Positions 1 through 12,412 are shown, numbered from the stretch's first letter. The stretch: DNA of 64,000 nt from Ricinus communis (GCF_019578655.1 NC_063257.1:21514001-21578000); one strand, 5' to 3'. The notes: a model not told the origin generated them from the letters alone. Numbers and translations are program-made.

Positions 1-646
1 TATAGACTTTAGGTCACAATTAGACCCAACATGAAAATTGTAGTCCATTAGGGCTCATCAATATTAATTGGGCTTAAACTCTGAAATTGAAGTAGACTTA
101 GTGTGCCTTACCATGTTTTAGTTAGGGTTAGGGCTATATTAGAATTAGGTTCACACAAAACTAGCCTCATCATAATAAGTATTCCCTTAGGCTTAAAGAT
201 TGGAAATCAAAGCATAACCTGTAATTGGGCTAGACTGAGTGGGTTATGTATATAATTAATTAATAAGTTAGTTTAACAACTCTAATGTGGGTTGGACTTG
301 AATAAAATGGGCTAGACCTAGGTAAATTATATGTGTTATTTAGTATACCTGTGTATGAATTGCTGTGTTTATAGGGAATGATTTGTTAAACAATAAAATT
401 GAAGACTAATATATTACAAATAGGAAGTTGGCTTTCAAATCCATCTCTAGGTTTGTAGCATAAGTCTCCTTATGGAATTTGAGAAATGCCACTCAATAGT
501 AAAAGGGTCCCAATGATTACCGGGGTGGCGACTCTCATCTCCATGCTAGTATTAATGACTAGTTAGCATGTCCCAATTAGGTTGAAAAGCTTTAGAATGT
601 TATAGTCGCTAAAGACACTTAGGTGCGCGCTTGAAACCGCTGGACA
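1..646 (+). mobile_element. Tat-type gypsy LTR remnant (copy R1)
   Basis: This is the 3' part of an LTR family seen four times here: here, at 16495-17300, and inverted at 30764-32757 and 41940-42683. Shared landmarks are the phrase ggtggcgactc near 525, a tract about AGTCGCTAAAG near 606, and an end like gaaaccgctggaca. The complete-looking end at 41940 is followed by a primer-binding-type motif and a Tat-type gag, which is why I assign the family to Tat. It abuts copia reverse transcriptase directly, so it is probably an LTR inserted in, or fused to, the copia element. Its left end lies outside the window. Confidence 0.6.
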
Positions 647-650
647 CACT

Positions 651-2110
651 ATGCAAGAGGAACTCAACCAATTTGAGAGAAACTAAGTGTGAGAACTTGT
701 TCCTAGACCTAAAGGTCATCATAGGTTGTAAATGGGTGCATATAAACAACTTAGATAAGCAAGGTTCCATCACTAGAAATAAGGCCCAATTGGTTGCCAA
801 ATGCTATAACTAAGAGGAAGGCACTAACTATGATGAAACCTTTGCACCCATAGCAAGATTAGAAGCTATTATAGTATCGCTAGCCTATGCTTTCACATGA
901 ACTTTAAAATCTTTGAAATGGATGTCAAAAGTGCTTTTTAAAATGGTTTTCTAGAGGAAGAAGTGTATATTGAACAACCTCCCAGTTTTGAGCATCATGA
1001 ATATCCAAACCATGTTTTCAAATTAACTAAAGCCTTGTATGGTTTAAAGCAAGCTCCTAGAGCTTGGTATGAAAGGCTTACTACATTTCTATTGTAAAAT
1101 GGTTTGATAAAAGGGAAGGTTGATACAAACACTAATTGTGAAAACACACAAGCGTGATACTTTAATTGTTCAAATCTATGGTGATGATATTGTATTTGGT
1201 GCTACTAACGAATCCTTGTGTGAGGAATTTTCCAAGTGTATGACTAGGAAGTTTGAGATGAGCATGATAGAAGAACTCAACTTCTTCCTAGGATTACAAA
1301 TCAAGCAAGTCAAGGATGACATCTTCATCAACCAATCCAAATACATAAGAGAGCTTCTCAAGAAGTTTGGAATGGAGGGATGCAAGATGGCCGAGACACT
1401 AATAAGCACATCAACCAAGATGGACAAGGATGAAAAGGGTAAGCCAATTTATGAAAAGAAGTATAAAGGTATGATTGAATCTTTACTCTATCACATAGCT
1501 TCTAGACCCAATATTATGTATAGTGTTTGTTTATGTGCATGTTTCCAATATAGTCCTAGAGACTCACACTTGCATGCGGTTAAAAGAATTCTAAAATATT
1601 TGAATGGCACCATGCATTTAGGTCTATGGTATCCTAAGGATACATCATTCAACACAGTAGGCTTCTTCAATGCTGACTATGCGGGTAGGCTTTTATATAG
1701 AAAGAGCACTTCTAGAACTTGTCATTTCATAGGAGAATGCTTAGTTTCTTGGTTTAGTAAGAAGCAAGTTTCGTTGCTTTATCCACTACTGAAATGGAAT
1801 ATGTAGCGACAAGATGTTGTTGTACCTAAATTCTTTGGATAAAGTAACAACTCAAGGATTATGGTCAAGTGCTTAATCTCATACATATAAAGTGTGATAA
1901 CGCTAGTGTAATAGATTAACAATCTAGGAGCAAACACATAGCCATTAGCATCATTTCTTAAGAGATCATGTGCAAAATGCTGACATATTGTTAGAATTTA
2001 TTGATACTAACAACTAACTTGCAGACATATTTACCAAACCCCTTAGTGAGGAAAGATTAAATTTCATTAAAAGGGAACTTGGTACACTTGATGGTAATTG
2101 CCTTGAATGA
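651..2110 (+). pseudogene. Ty1/copia pol fragment: reverse transcriptase and RNase H (Sirevirus-like)
   Basis: Translated with frameshifts and stops, this gives the end of copia pol, which copies element RNA into DNA. Visible in order: the EELNQFE start of the RT domain (about 657), MDVKSAF and the [12 protein letters not shown] block (about 920-1075), the active-site loop QIYGDDIVFGATN (about 1171, where YVDD is usual), NFFLGLQIKQ, RNase H blocks with RKSTS and LVSWFSKKQ (about 1700-1770), and the ADIFTKPL box (about 2025) before the stop at 2108. The longest open stretch is 1120-1806. Gag, protease and integrase are missing because the fragment begins at the R1 LTR. Stops near 690 and 815 and a frame change near 900 make it non-functional. 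The FGATN signature and the extra downstream ORF fit the Sirevirus lineage. Confidence 0.9.
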
Positions 2111-2658
2111 GTATGCTTAATTGTAAGTTTATGCTATTTGATGATATGTTCTTCGATGAATGGAGTTAAAATTGAATTAAATTGATGCAATCAAAGTTGT
2201 TACATCCATTCACATATCAAATGGATTGCATAAAATGAAGGGCTAAAAGATGCAAGATCTTAAAAATTTTCTCAACTTTTCAAAAATTTCGGTAGCAATA
2301 GCTAGGCACGGTAGTGAAAACAAGCAAAATTGAAGCAAAGCTTCTGTCGAGATTTTGCTCATTTTTACGGTCGTGAATTTGGGATATTCGGTCGCGAAGC
2401 TAGTCAAACTAGCCATTCTTATAAAAATTTGAATTCACAGTTGCACCTTGTGATCGGGATCGTGAAAAGCCCATTATTTTCATACGTGTTATGAGGAGTT
2501 ACACCTTTTTATTGTAATATTACCATTTTTTTTACCAATACCCTACACCTCTTACCTGCATTTTTACTCTCACCCATCTTCTTCATTCTTACAAATCAAA
2601 TATTTCTCTTTTCTAAAGGTATTTTCATATCATCATTTCATTCATCTCATCTCTCTCA
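2111..2658 (+). other. Copia pol to env-like spacer
   Basis: Non-coding spacer between the RNase H stop and the env-like ATG. It holds CGGTCGTGAA (2368-2377) and CGGTCGCGAA (2389-2398). The reverse complement of the second, TTCGCGACCG, occurs in the LTR remnant at 4417-4426. A pyrimidine-rich stretch (2560-2655) precedes the ATG, like a leader. No other feature seen. Confidence 0.5.
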
Positions 2659-3902
2659 ATGGCTCCAAAGAAAACCTTCACCCAAATGAGCAAAGACAAA
2701 GGAAAGGTTTAAGAACAATAGACTTTTGCCTTTACTCTTGATGTGCAAACTAAGATGAAAGGGATAACCTAAGAAGTAAGAAGCAAATACATGACTCTTT
2801 CTAAAAAGAAGTTTGAGGCTTCAAGGGTACCTCTCAATAGTGATCTGAGGAAACTTGGAGTCTATGAAGATGTTTTAAAACATATTAACAATGTCCAAAT
2901 GGATAGACTTGTTTATCCTAACATGGATGGTTACAAAGAACTCACATTGGAGGTATTGAGTTCTTTGGAAGTAAGCAAGAGACATGGAGGAGATCTTGGC
3001 TACTTTGGTATTTCCTTCAACCTTTTTGGGCAAAGGTACTCCTTCACAAGAAGTGACTTTGCCAACATCTTCAACCTTCAAGATCATGGGATCACCGCCT
3101 TAGGAGATTTGGAGGTAACTTTGTCACCTTTTGGAAATCCATTTCTATTGAAACCAAACTTGACAAAAACTCCAACTCCAAACACATAAAATCTCTTCTT
3201 CATTGGACCCTACATAGACTCATCAACCTTCCTATCCATGGAAGATGTGATGGGAATGAGAAAATAACCTAAAAGGATTTATGCATCCTCTATTACATAA
3301 TCCATAATAGACCTATCCAACTTTCCTATTTTCTTATTGATCATTTTGTCCATCTTGCTAAGTCTTCTCGTGGATGCATTCTTATCTCTTCCTATGTATC
3401 CATGATTGCTAACTACTTCAAACTTCTTACCTCCACCAACCTAGCCTACTTGAAACATCCCCTACCAATTAGCACCAACCTTATCACCCTTCAATACTTT
3501 CTTCGCTATAAGGTGATCAAAATGAAAGGTGATGATTCTTATGAAGTCTTTTTGAGTGCTAATGTTGTCTCCACTATAGAGCAAGCAAAGGAGAAGAAAA
3601 GGGTAAGGCTAAACATTGGATAAGGGGAAGAAGAAGAGCGAATGGTTGAGGAGACCCCTAGTGAGGAAGAAAGAGCGGTATAAGAGATGGGTGTTCCATA
3701 AGGAAGGATCACCTTGAGGGATAAAATGATGATCTTTATGACTAAACAAGCCAAAAGAATTGAAAAATTCTATAGGCTTCTCAAGCATGTTCATGACGAC
3801 CTCATTGAAATCCAAAAGCATCATGGGATTCCCCCTTGCCATCCAGATTCTTGGCAATTGTCGGATGATTAGAGTAGTGAGGAAGAGGAGGAAGATGAAT
3901 AG
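2659..3902 (+). pseudogene. Env-like (third) ORF of the Sirevirus-like copia element, degenerate
   Basis: A broken ORF lies between copia pol and the 3' polypurine tract, where Sireviruses carry an env-like gene. It starts at ATG 2659 (MAPKK) and has stops at about 2710, 2719 and 2770. The open part at 2791-3189 (132 residues) has the pattern DRLVYPNM then ISFNLFGQRYSFTRSDFANIF, which resembles the 'putative plant transposon protein' domain also found in Athila env-like ORFs. Further pieces follow at 3402-3623 and near 3735-3902. The last is in a helical, charged frame (QAKRIEKFYRLLKH) with a tail of Glu and Asp before the stop at 3900. No membrane segment is evident. Function is unknown; 'env-like' describes position only. 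Family assignment is by pattern and not tested. Confidence 0.6.
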
Positions 3903-4280
3903 GAATCAAGTGGATCTAAAGACATTTATAGCCTCTCCTCTCTTCATTCATAACATTTATATGCATTTCTTTTCTTTCATGTTTTTCAACCTTTGTTTGT
4001 TCTCTTCTTTATTTTCTTTATCCCCTCTTCTTGATGTGTAATTCTATATTTTCTGAAATTACTATTGTTTGATTGTGCTTACTCTTTTCTTATATCTTTT
4101 TTCTGCTTGTTTCTTTTTGAGATTGAGAAAGGGGAAGAAATTATATTGAATAGACCAACCATGCTTAATTTGTTTCATATGTTAAGAGTATTAAAGGGAA
4201 GTAACACCTTCTTGAAAATTATTTTACAATCTTCTATCCATAATACTGAATTTGTTTGTCAAAAAAAAAAAAGGAGGGAT
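3903..4280 (+). other. Copia 3' untranslated region and polypurine tract
   Basis: T-rich non-coding stretch ending in a run of A plus AAGGAGGGAT (4260-4280). This is the polypurine tract that primes plus-strand DNA synthesis immediately before an LTR. The next bases, TGTTAG, form a canonical LTR start. Confidence 0.7.
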
Positions 4281-4440
4281 TGTTAGCCTAGATGCTCTGC
4301 CACAATGCTAAAGTCCCTAATTTTAATTTTGATACATAAATTGAGGTCTTGATCTAATGTTTCTATATGTGTTATTGTAATATTAATCAAAATCAAGAAT
4401 CCATGATATGTTCAAATTCGCGACCGCACCCTTCCATTTA
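4281..4440 (+). mobile_element. Truncated 3' LTR of the copia element
   Basis: Starts TGTTAG directly after the polypurine tract and runs about 160 bp until it meets the minus-strand Athila sequence at about 4441. It contains TTCGCGACCG (4417-4426), matching the inverted motif in the pol to env-like spacer. The remainder of the LTR was lost or displaced. Confidence 0.6.
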
Positions 4441-5778
4441 GCATTTATCAAATTTGCCCACACTTTATCGATTGCTTATCCTTGAGAAAATTGAAAACAA
4501 ATTAAAGACAAAGATATGACACACTCTCTCTCCAACAATTAGATATTAAATAATATCAAGGTTAATCATTTATACCATCACAATTTAGAATCATTAGCCA
4601 AAAATCAATCCTCAAATAAAATACCAAAATCTAAAGCAATCTCGTAATAGGAAGCAAAAAAAAATCAAATACTTGACATCTAAAGTTAGGGAAATGAGCA
4701 TTCCTTCACAACTGAAAACTTCAAAGGAAATAGAGATAAAAATTATCCCCCTAAGCACAAAATAAATTCTCATGAAGCACAACTACTTATCTATTCTTTT
4801 CAGAGATTTTAGCATATTAAAATTTTTCATTCTAGCGTTTTGACGCGAGTGTAGACATTGGTGATGCCAACCCCAATTACTCAACTAGAGTCATAAATCC
4901 AAACAACTACTCATATTCTCGGGTTCCTTTAATTTATTTCTTTTCATTTTGAACCCTTTTGAGAATAGCCAAATAGAGCGAAAAACTCTTAGCATTTTAT
5001 ATAATTTTTTTACATTCATATTTTTTAGACATCTTAAAAGAATAAGAAAGTACAAAGGGGTATTAAATGTGTCTATTCGATAAAATTAAGAGAAATTTGA
5101 AAAATTAATGCTCATAAATATAACTAAAGTTTCAAGATATAAAAATAATGTGACACTATCAATCAAAAACCCTAGCATGGATACCAAATTCAATTCACAA
5201 TTCAAAGCCAAATCGGCTAAATCACAATTCAGTAAACAACTAAACAAATTCATTATTTTCAATCTATAAATTTGAGAGAGAGAAAATCATAAGTAATAAA
5301 ACTCAATAAGCTTATAAGAAATCAATCACAAATAGGAGAAAGACAATAAAAACCCTTCCCCTGCAATTAATCGACACATTGTCCCCAATGTATTTGGCAT
5401 ATAACGTACAATAAAACAAAAGAAGGAAGAGAATTCTCTAAACCGAATGATTTCTATTTTTTTAATTCAAAATCCATTCCAATTCACGAGTCATCTGTTT
5501 ATCTCTTGAAATGCTAAGAATAAAAGTAAAGGTTATAACATATACATTCAACATATAATAAAATAAAATAAAATAGACCAAAAGCAGAAAACCACAAATA
5601 TCCTCATTAAGTATAATCATCAAAAAATAAAATAAAAGACATAGAAACAAAGCAATATAAAAGTCTACCTCAAATGTCAGAGCAAAGTGGAGGTTCAGTC
5701 CTCCATACCACCATCTCCATCAATCCGCATTAAGGAGCTTAATCATTTCCACCAAACATGCATATTCTAAATGAGATG
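4441..5778 (-). mobile_element. Athila element A, 3' end (LTR stub, 3' UTR, env-like C terminus)
   Basis: Read on the minus strand, this is the tail of an Athila-type env-like ORF ending at a stop at 5695-5697 (GDGGMED), then about 1.2 kb of 3' UTR, a purine-rich tract, and the first bases of an LTR (TGATAAATGC, boundary at 4450). It aligns block by block with the UTR of element B (7116-8870): both share the phrases gagtgtagacattggtgatgc and aaagttagggaaatgagc. The LTR itself is cut off at the copia junction, and the upstream part is cut by the LTR of element B at 5779. Confidence 0.65.
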
Positions 5779-7115
5779 TGATGTGTGCTATCCGCACACG
5801 CTAAATCGATAGTGTCAAGCAATAAAGTGATAAGTAGAGTATCATTCTACTAGGAACTTAATTGGGATTACCACGTTTAGTCATATAGTAATGTTTAGTA
5901 ATCAAATATAGGTTGGTTATAGAAATGTTTAAAAGTAAATTAATTATTAATAACGAGAATTAAAACTATTTGGTATATTTATCAAGGATAAATCTTATTC
6001 AAGTAATGAATCCCTATAATAAGTTGTATACTTCATAAAGCAAACATCAATTAAATCAAAACTAAGAGTTGAGATGGCTTTCCATAAAATTTGGTAAAAA
6101 GCTTTCTCAAGTGATTAAACCCCTAATTCCTAAGAGGAGGGAAAGGAATCTCTTCTCAAACCCACTCACATAGGTCATGCATTAAGATTCAGGAACTATT
6201 AAACCAAAGGATTTTATAGATCTATCTCTAGTATCCTAATCAATCCACAATCCCTAAGATGTGATCAATTCATAAATTATTATCTCTAATCAATTTACAA
6301 AAACAAATTCCAATCAATATGTCGACTTATCAATTGACATATAAAATTAAGAAATCAAAGGAACAAAACAACTCAAGAAAATGATTTAATTGCACTAACT
6401 TTGATCAATTCATATAATCCAAATTAGGGTTCATCAAAATCCAAATAAAGAAATGAAGAGTAGGGAAAGAAGATCTCAAACTATTCATGGATGAGTAGAG
6501 ATGAAAATCTCAATCTTGGAAAACAAAGGTGGAAATGTTCTTCCTTGAAAATAACCAATAAAACTCTAAGAAATGAAATGAAAACTAGGTTCTCTGAGTG
6601 TTTCTCTCTCTAGAAATGAAATGAATGACAAAACTCTCTCAAAACAAACCTAAAAGTTCCTTTAAATAGTGAACTTTTTGGATTGACACGGGCACTACAT
6701 GGCCGTATGATGTCCTTAGCTTTTCGTAGCTTGAATATCACCTTCTAGGGCAAATGGGCATGTCTGTTCCCCGTGTGAACTTCTAGCACAATCAGCATAT
6801 TTTCTTGATTCACACGGGGAGACCACACGGGCATGTGCTTCATGTGTCATGCCTTCTAACATTATGCCATTCTTCTTGTCTTGCACGGGAAGACCACACG
6901 AGCAAAAGCTTCCCGTGTCATGCCTGTGTGAGACTCAAAACCTTCATGAACATGCATTTTCTTAGCCTGATTTTTCATGTTTTATGGTGCCAAAAGCCTC
7001 TCTTCATGTAGTAAAAAGAACTGACAAAAAAGATTCTAACAAACAATTAAACTGAGTTTATGGTAAAATCAATGCACAAACATAGCTCAATAATAAGTGC
7101 TTCTAGCACTTATCA
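5779..7115 (-). mobile_element. Athila-type LTR, minus strand (3' LTR of element B)
   Basis: A 1337-bp LTR that reads TGATAAGTGC...CACATCA on the minus strand. It is the same family as the plus-strand LTR at 17792-19230. Both have the same ends, a stretch rich in CACACGGG/CCCGTGTG motifs (6680-6920) and a TATTTAAAG promoter-like box (about 6660). On the right it is bordered by the usual Athila 3' context (7116 onward): the polypurine tract, and beyond it GAGGACAAG. Confidence 0.8.
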
Positions 7116-8870
7116 AATTCCTCCACACTTAAGTACTTGTCCTCAAGCAAATTGAATAAAATCAAAATTGAAAAATGCTCTCTCTAATAAATATATATCA
7201 AATAATTTTAAGGTCAATCATTTATATAAAAACACCACGTAGAATTATTAATCAAGAATCGATCCTCAAATGATAAAGCACAAACTAGGGTTTTCTCATA
7301 ATAAGGGTAAGGGAAATCAAAAACTCAAACTCTAAAGTTAGGGAAATGAGCATTCCTTCCTAACAAGTCGAAACTTTGAAGAAATAGAATTAAAGATTCC
7401 TCCTAAGTACCAAACTAAAATCCCTATGATGCCGAAGTATTTATTTAGTATTTTGTCAATCTAGCCTTTTTACGTGACTATAGACATTGGTGATGCCAAC
7501 CCCCGGTTACTCTACTAGACAAGATTGAGTTTGAGCATATCTAAAATTGCCAATCTAGCCTTTTTAGAGTGTAGACATTGGTGATGCTAACCCCTGGTTA
7601 CTTAACTAAAGTCACAGATCCAAATAACTGTGGTTTTCTTTAATTTATTTTTTTTCATTTTGAACCCTTTTGAGAAAAGAGGAGTAGAGCCCAAACCACT
7701 TGACAATTTTTTTATTATATATAGGCCTAATAACACCAAAAATCCATACCTTTACAGCCAATTTGAATTTGGTCCATCCTGTTAATATTTACTTCAATAG
7801 CCTGGTTTGGCTAATTAATTGCAATTATAGCTAAACTAAAATCTCGGTCAAAATAGGGTGACGTGTCATTATCAACAATATACACATCACTGCCATATAT
7901 ATTTACACATCACACATGAGTTACCAAGGTCAGGTTATAGATGAATAGAAAAGTGAATGACAAATGAAAATCATGAATAAAGAAGAAGAATGAAAGGTGA
8001 AGTCATTTCTTTTCTCACTTTCATCATGATTTTATGTATTTTTTAAGAGGCAAACGATATTGGTAAAGTAAAAAGAGATTAGTATCTAGAGTTAAGAGGG
8101 TAGCATTTAATCTTAACTGAGATTTTAATTTGGCTATAATTGCAACCAGTTAGCCAAATCGGGCCATTTAAGTAAAAATTTAAAGGATGAGCTAAATTTG
8201 TAAAAAGAAATAAATGTTTGAATTTTTAATGTCATTAGGCCTTATATATATGTATATTTTTTTATATACTTTATAAAATCACAAAAGAATAAGAAAGTAT
8301 AAAGGAGTAATAAGTATATCTACTTTAGCAAAATCAAGAGAAGTTTAAAAAATAAAGCTCATTAACATAACTAAAGTTTCAAGATGTAAAATAACCATGC
8401 AATAACTACCAATTAAAAACCTTAGTGAGGGAGTAAATTGAATTCTCAAATCAAGGCCAAATCAAATAAAATGAAATTTACATGGTGATTACCCAAATTA
8501 TCTTTAACCTATATATTTGAGAGAGTATAAATCATCACAACAATTTAATCAAATTCAATAAGCTTGAAATAAAGAATAAGTCCCTAATAGACAATATGAG
8601 ACATAACACAATATACACCCTTCCCCCCACACTTATTAGACACATTGTCCTTAATGTGTTTGCATATACAATCATAAGACTACACTAAATTAAGAAAGCC
8701 CAAAAGACTATTAACTAAAACCAAAAGAAATGTATCTAACAAGAACATAAAGATTTGCAAAAATTAAGAACATCTTAGTTCCAAAATAAAACAAAACAAA
8801 TCAAATCAAATCTAATCAAAATAAGTCAAATTGTTCAAAAGCTCGATGGTTAACAGAAAAGAAATGTGGT
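7116..8870 (-). other. 3' UTR of Athila element B
   Basis: Non-coding minus-strand sequence between the env-like stop (8871) and the LTR. The purine tract beside the LTR is followed, moving right, by sequence homologous to element A's UTR (4451-5694). The homology is interrupted only by a MITE at 7724-8241 that is absent from A. No genes. Confidence 0.65.
7724..8241. mobile_element. MITE of Mutator-like type, 518 bp
   Basis: Long terminal inverted repeats begin GGCCTAATAACACC on the left and GGCCTAATGACATT when the right end is reverse-complemented. They stay alignable for about 110 bp (blocks with TTTGGCTAA and TTGCAATTATAGC on both sides). A perfect 9-bp target duplication TTATATATA flanks it (7715-7723 and 8242-8250). 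Nine-bp duplications and long TIRs are typical of Mutator-like elements. There is no ORF, so it needs a transposase from elsewhere. The homologous UTR of element A lacks it, giving an empty-site comparison. Confidence 0.85.
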
Positions 8871-10362
8871 TCAGCCTTCCATGCCACCATCATCATCATC
8901 GGCATCGTCTTCCTCCTCATCGTTGTCATCAAAATCAATATCGTGGACACCCGCTCCATCATCAGGTTAAACTTGATGAGCCTGATAGAAACTCAGAGGA
9001 GGTCTCAATGGGGTGTAGCCCTGCAACTGCCAATAATGCATCATTGAGTTCTAAAGCCAATCCATATTCATTTATTGACAACACATCATCCCCATATTCA
9101 TTTGTTGATGAAGCATCATCTCTTGTTGATTCTAAAGCATACCCATCATTTGAGCTTTGATTATGGAGCAACTTATTATCTTGACATTGAAGCCTACACA
9201 TTTACATTTCTAACCTGCAAATTTGTTGCACAAACTCGATGGGCTTCCGATCCTCTTCGCATAAAATTATAAGCCATCCAGTCCCTGTATGGCTCACCTC
9301 TAGTAGGCGAAGGAGAGAAAGAAGATGAAGGTCAATTCATTAGAGGAATAGTCGCAGTACTGGGGGTAATTGCGGTGAATTATGGATGGTTGGTGTGTAA
9401 ATCAAACTCAAAGTCATCTTGCGAAGGAGGCATGTTAGGCAAAATTCGCTTGTCCTTATCCATGCATTGTTGTCTCTAATCCCATCAATTTTGGTAATCC
9501 ATCTAATGTCATTGCCGATAATCTTTCAAAAATACCCAAATTCTTTGAAAGCCTTGTAATGTACATACCCCCGCACAAACATCCTTCGTCTAATTTCTTA
9601 GCCTGCTCAAGTAAATGTACTGATAGACACAAGGCCACATTACACTAAATACCCTATTCCAAGCATATTAAATAACATAAGTCCTGCTAGGTGCAATGCC
9701 CACCACTCTCACCTCGACCTACAATGGTAGTAGTCAACAAAAAGGGCATAAGTTCATAAATGAAAAGAATCAAAAGCAAAACTTTGGATTTAGAGGTCAC
9801 ATACCTAGGCGCATTAGGAGCCAATTTTGCCCAAACACCCTCCGTAATCTGATGCCCAAAGAATTTAAAGGGCGCATGCTTGTAATCGTTACCTCTTCCT
9901 CCATGTATATACCTATAGTGATGGCAAACTCATTCACCGACATGTCGTGATATTTTCTTCCCAAACAAAACGTTATTGTCTTCTCTGTACGATCAACCTT
10001 TGAACCGACCTCAAAATGCAAGGTGCACAAGAATTCTAGAGTGATTTCTCTATAAGCGAGTTCCGAGATTTCAAGGAACTTTCTCCAAGCGAGTTGATTA
10101 ACCCATCACCATAGTTCCTCTTCAAAACCGATAGAGCATATGAAGTCCAATCAAAATGACGTGTTGGCAAAATTGTTTGTAGGCCAAATTCTCAAATCGT
10201 GCCCTTGAGACGTTGTTATGAAAGTGTACTGAAGGATGATTTTGGTCGAATGAAACCAAAGGAGCAGACAAAGGAGGGGCTTGAGATGAAAGAACTCCAT
10301 TTCTTAGTCGTTTAGGCTTGAGAAGGAGTTCTCTTCCTTGAAACACTTTTCTTTAGGCCCAT
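8871..10362 (-). pseudogene. Athila-type env-like ORF of element B, degenerate
   Basis: Minus-strand ORF remnant of roughly 500 codons, from ATG at 10360-10362 (MGLKKS) to the stop at 8871-8873. Recognisable parts: a basic N terminus; an RARFENLAYKQF block (about 10185); and an ITFCLGRKYHDMSVNEFAI then YMEEE block (about 9905-9985), resembling the 'Athila ORF / putative plant transposon' domain. The C terminus is strongly acidic (Asp/Glu-rich, about 8885-8945), ending GGMEG. Several stops and frame changes separate the pieces at 8962-9201, 9797-10030 and 10122-10346. The gene lies between pol and the 3' LTR in Athila elements. Its role is unproven: an envelope-like function has been proposed, but no membrane segment is seen here. 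Confidence 0.65.
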
Positions 10363-10770
10363 TGCCAAGAAGATGAATAGATAATAGAGAAAAGAAGAGA
10401 AAGAGAGTGATGGCAAATAATTTTTTTAGGTAAAGATGGTGTTTAGGGATCAAAGGAAAAGGAAAAGACAAGAGAAAAGGTAAGATAGAATGGAGAGAAG
10501 AGAGAAAATTAGAAAGGTGGCTAGGGTTTTGTCGCATTAACTATTTACAGAATCAAACTTTTAATGGCACACGGGAAGAGACATGACCATGTGCTCCCCG
10601 TGTGATGCCCTTATTCAAATTCGCATTTTTGTTATTTCATTTCACACAGGAGGGACACGGGCATGTCTCTTCCCCGTATGACACAAGCTTGCTTTGGTAT
10701 GTTCCGTTGATTCCACACTGGGACACCATACGGCTGTGTGGCTACCCATGTAACGTAGTCTTCCAAAAAT
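10363..10770 (-). other. Spacer upstream of the env-like ORF in element B, with CACACGGG motifs
   Basis: Non-coding sequence 5' of the minus-strand env-like ATG. From 10565 to 10755 it carries repeated, partly inverted GC motifs (CACACGGG, CCCGTGTG, GACACGGGCATG). They are of the same kind as those in this element's own LTR at 6680-6920. Pol is not found further upstream. Confidence 0.55.
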
Positions 10771-11154
10771 AATACTTCACTTTTTTTAACCTTAATCACT
10801 TGTCCCAAGCCTTATTTAAATAAACACTAATAAAAAGAAAACTAGTAGTGATCTAATGAAAAATAAAATAAATTTTTTAAACCAAACTAAACTTCATTAA
10901 TAAATAATAAGTAAACACAAAAACTAGGGGCATATGAATTCAAACCCTATACTAAGGAAAGAAAAATTAAATAGCAGAAATAAAAGATGAAAATTTAGAA
11001 TACTAAGACTACTAAACAAACTTTTTATTCCAATTCTCCTATCTTAAAACTTTCACAATGACTTCTTTAGACAGACCTCCCGATTCGGCTATGCTTGAGC
11101 CGATCAGCTGTGCATGATTTCAGCCTGATTATCGAGTTTCTAATGTATTTTGGT
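10771..11154. other. Unassigned AT-rich segment, probable left part of a Tat LTR
   Basis: No gene. The last 80 bp contain CCGATTCGGCT and GAGCCGATCAGCTG. These resemble the GAGCCGAT motif cluster of the Tat LTRs at 31560-31640 and 28080-28140. With the sequence to the right of element C (16495 onward) they suggest one Tat LTR (R2) split by C. The start of that LTR was not found. Confidence 0.4.
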
Positions 11155-12412
11155 TGATGCAACCAATGATGCATCTAAGTCAACTAGCATGGATCCACTA
11201 GTCTGTGGAGGACCAATGACACGAGCAAGGAGTAAGAAGTTGAAGCAAGCCTTAAATTCTTACTTGGAGCATGTTTTGAAGATGGCTAATAATGGTGCTT
11301 TTGATGTTTTTGATGATGATAACAATGCCTTGAAGATAGTGACATTAATTGCTTTAATGAGAAATTGAGGCAGAAGCCCATCTTCAATAAGGCGTGACCA
11401 TGCCTTACAACTTGTGAGCTGCGCAAAAAGGGGGCAGAAGCTCATCTTCAATAAGGCATGACCACGCCTTACAACCTGTGAGCTGCGCAAAAAGGGGGCA
11501 GAAGCTCATCTTCAATAAGGCATGACCATGCCTTACAACCTGTGAGCTGCACAGAAAGGGGGCAGAAGCTTATCTTTAATAAGGCATGACCACGCCTTAC
11601 AACCTGTGAGCTGCGTAGAAAGGGGGCAGAAGCTTATCTTCAATAAGGCATGACCACGCCTTACAACCTGTGAACTGCGCAGAAAGGGGGCAGAAGCTCA
11701 TCTTCCATAAGGCGTGACCACGCCTTACAGTTTATAAGCTGCCTGTAAAAAGAGCTTTGAATTTTTCAAGAAAAATTCATAATGGACCCGTTTTTAGTTA
11801 ATTTCCTTTATTTTTGGAAGTATTGGATAAAGAGAACTTCCTCCCATGAATTTAGGATTTTAATTAGGGTTAGATTACTCTTTATCTTATCCTTCCTTAT
11901 AGGGATAAGATTAGCCACATATTAGGAGTCTTTTAGGGTTTGATTTTGATTCCTTATCTCTTAGTCCTTTTAAGGTTTAGAATCATTTCAAAACTCTATA
12001 ATAGAGCTATGTATTTCGGCTAAAGGAATAAGATCAATATATATTTCTGAATGAAGTTTTATTTGAGTTGTTAACTCTTATTCCTTAAGGTGCTCCTTAT
12101 TGAATTTCTTGAGATTAAATTAACTTGTTTGATTTAGTTTCACATCTACATGTTTAATCAATCAATTTACTTTTTATTAGTTTCTTGGGTTGTTTGATTC
12201 TTCATCTATATATAACTAAAGAGCTTAGTAGTTCTATTGCTAAGTTTGTTAGTTCCATAATCAATTGCAAACATTCAAGTTAGATTTTGGGGTGACAATT
12301 TGAACTTATTGGTAAGGGTGCTTCCTCTTAAATAGGGAGAGCGTTTATCAGTTTGAGTTTCACACCATTGCTCATCTTGGTGTTTGAACGTATCCGGTTC
12401 GAGTTCGTATCA
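11155..12412 (+). repeat. 5' LTR of element C
   Basis: 1258 bp, from TGATGCAACC to GTATCA. Its first 210 bp match the coding tail of pol, because the ORF overlaps the LTR. Next come six-plus copies of a 64-bp unit, the U3 body, and a damaged TATA box (TATAATAG near 11998, where the 3' LTR has TATAAATAG). It is 254 bp longer than the 3' LTR, almost exactly four repeat units. Confidence 0.85.
11369..11752 (+). repeat. 64-bp tandem repeat with palindromic core in the LTR of element C
   Basis: Unit starts (ggcagaag) fall at 11369, 11433, 11497, 11561, 11625 and 11689: an exact 64-bp period. Each unit carries AAGGCRTGACCACGCCTT, an inverted repeat of 8-bp arms around AC. The 3' LTR holds only about two units (15708-15830). 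The repeat sits in U3, upstream of the TATA box. Confidence 0.9.

Noticed and set aside
6805..7011. Cys/His-rich open frame in the LTR of element B.
   Set aside because: It translates the CACACGGG motif cluster; the equivalent LTR at 17934-18161 gives a similar frame on the other strand for the same reason.
11369..11752. Possible CRISPR-like array, from the regular 64-bp repeats.
   Set aside because: The repeats are head-to-tail without unique spacers, inside a plant LTR; it is a tandem repeat.
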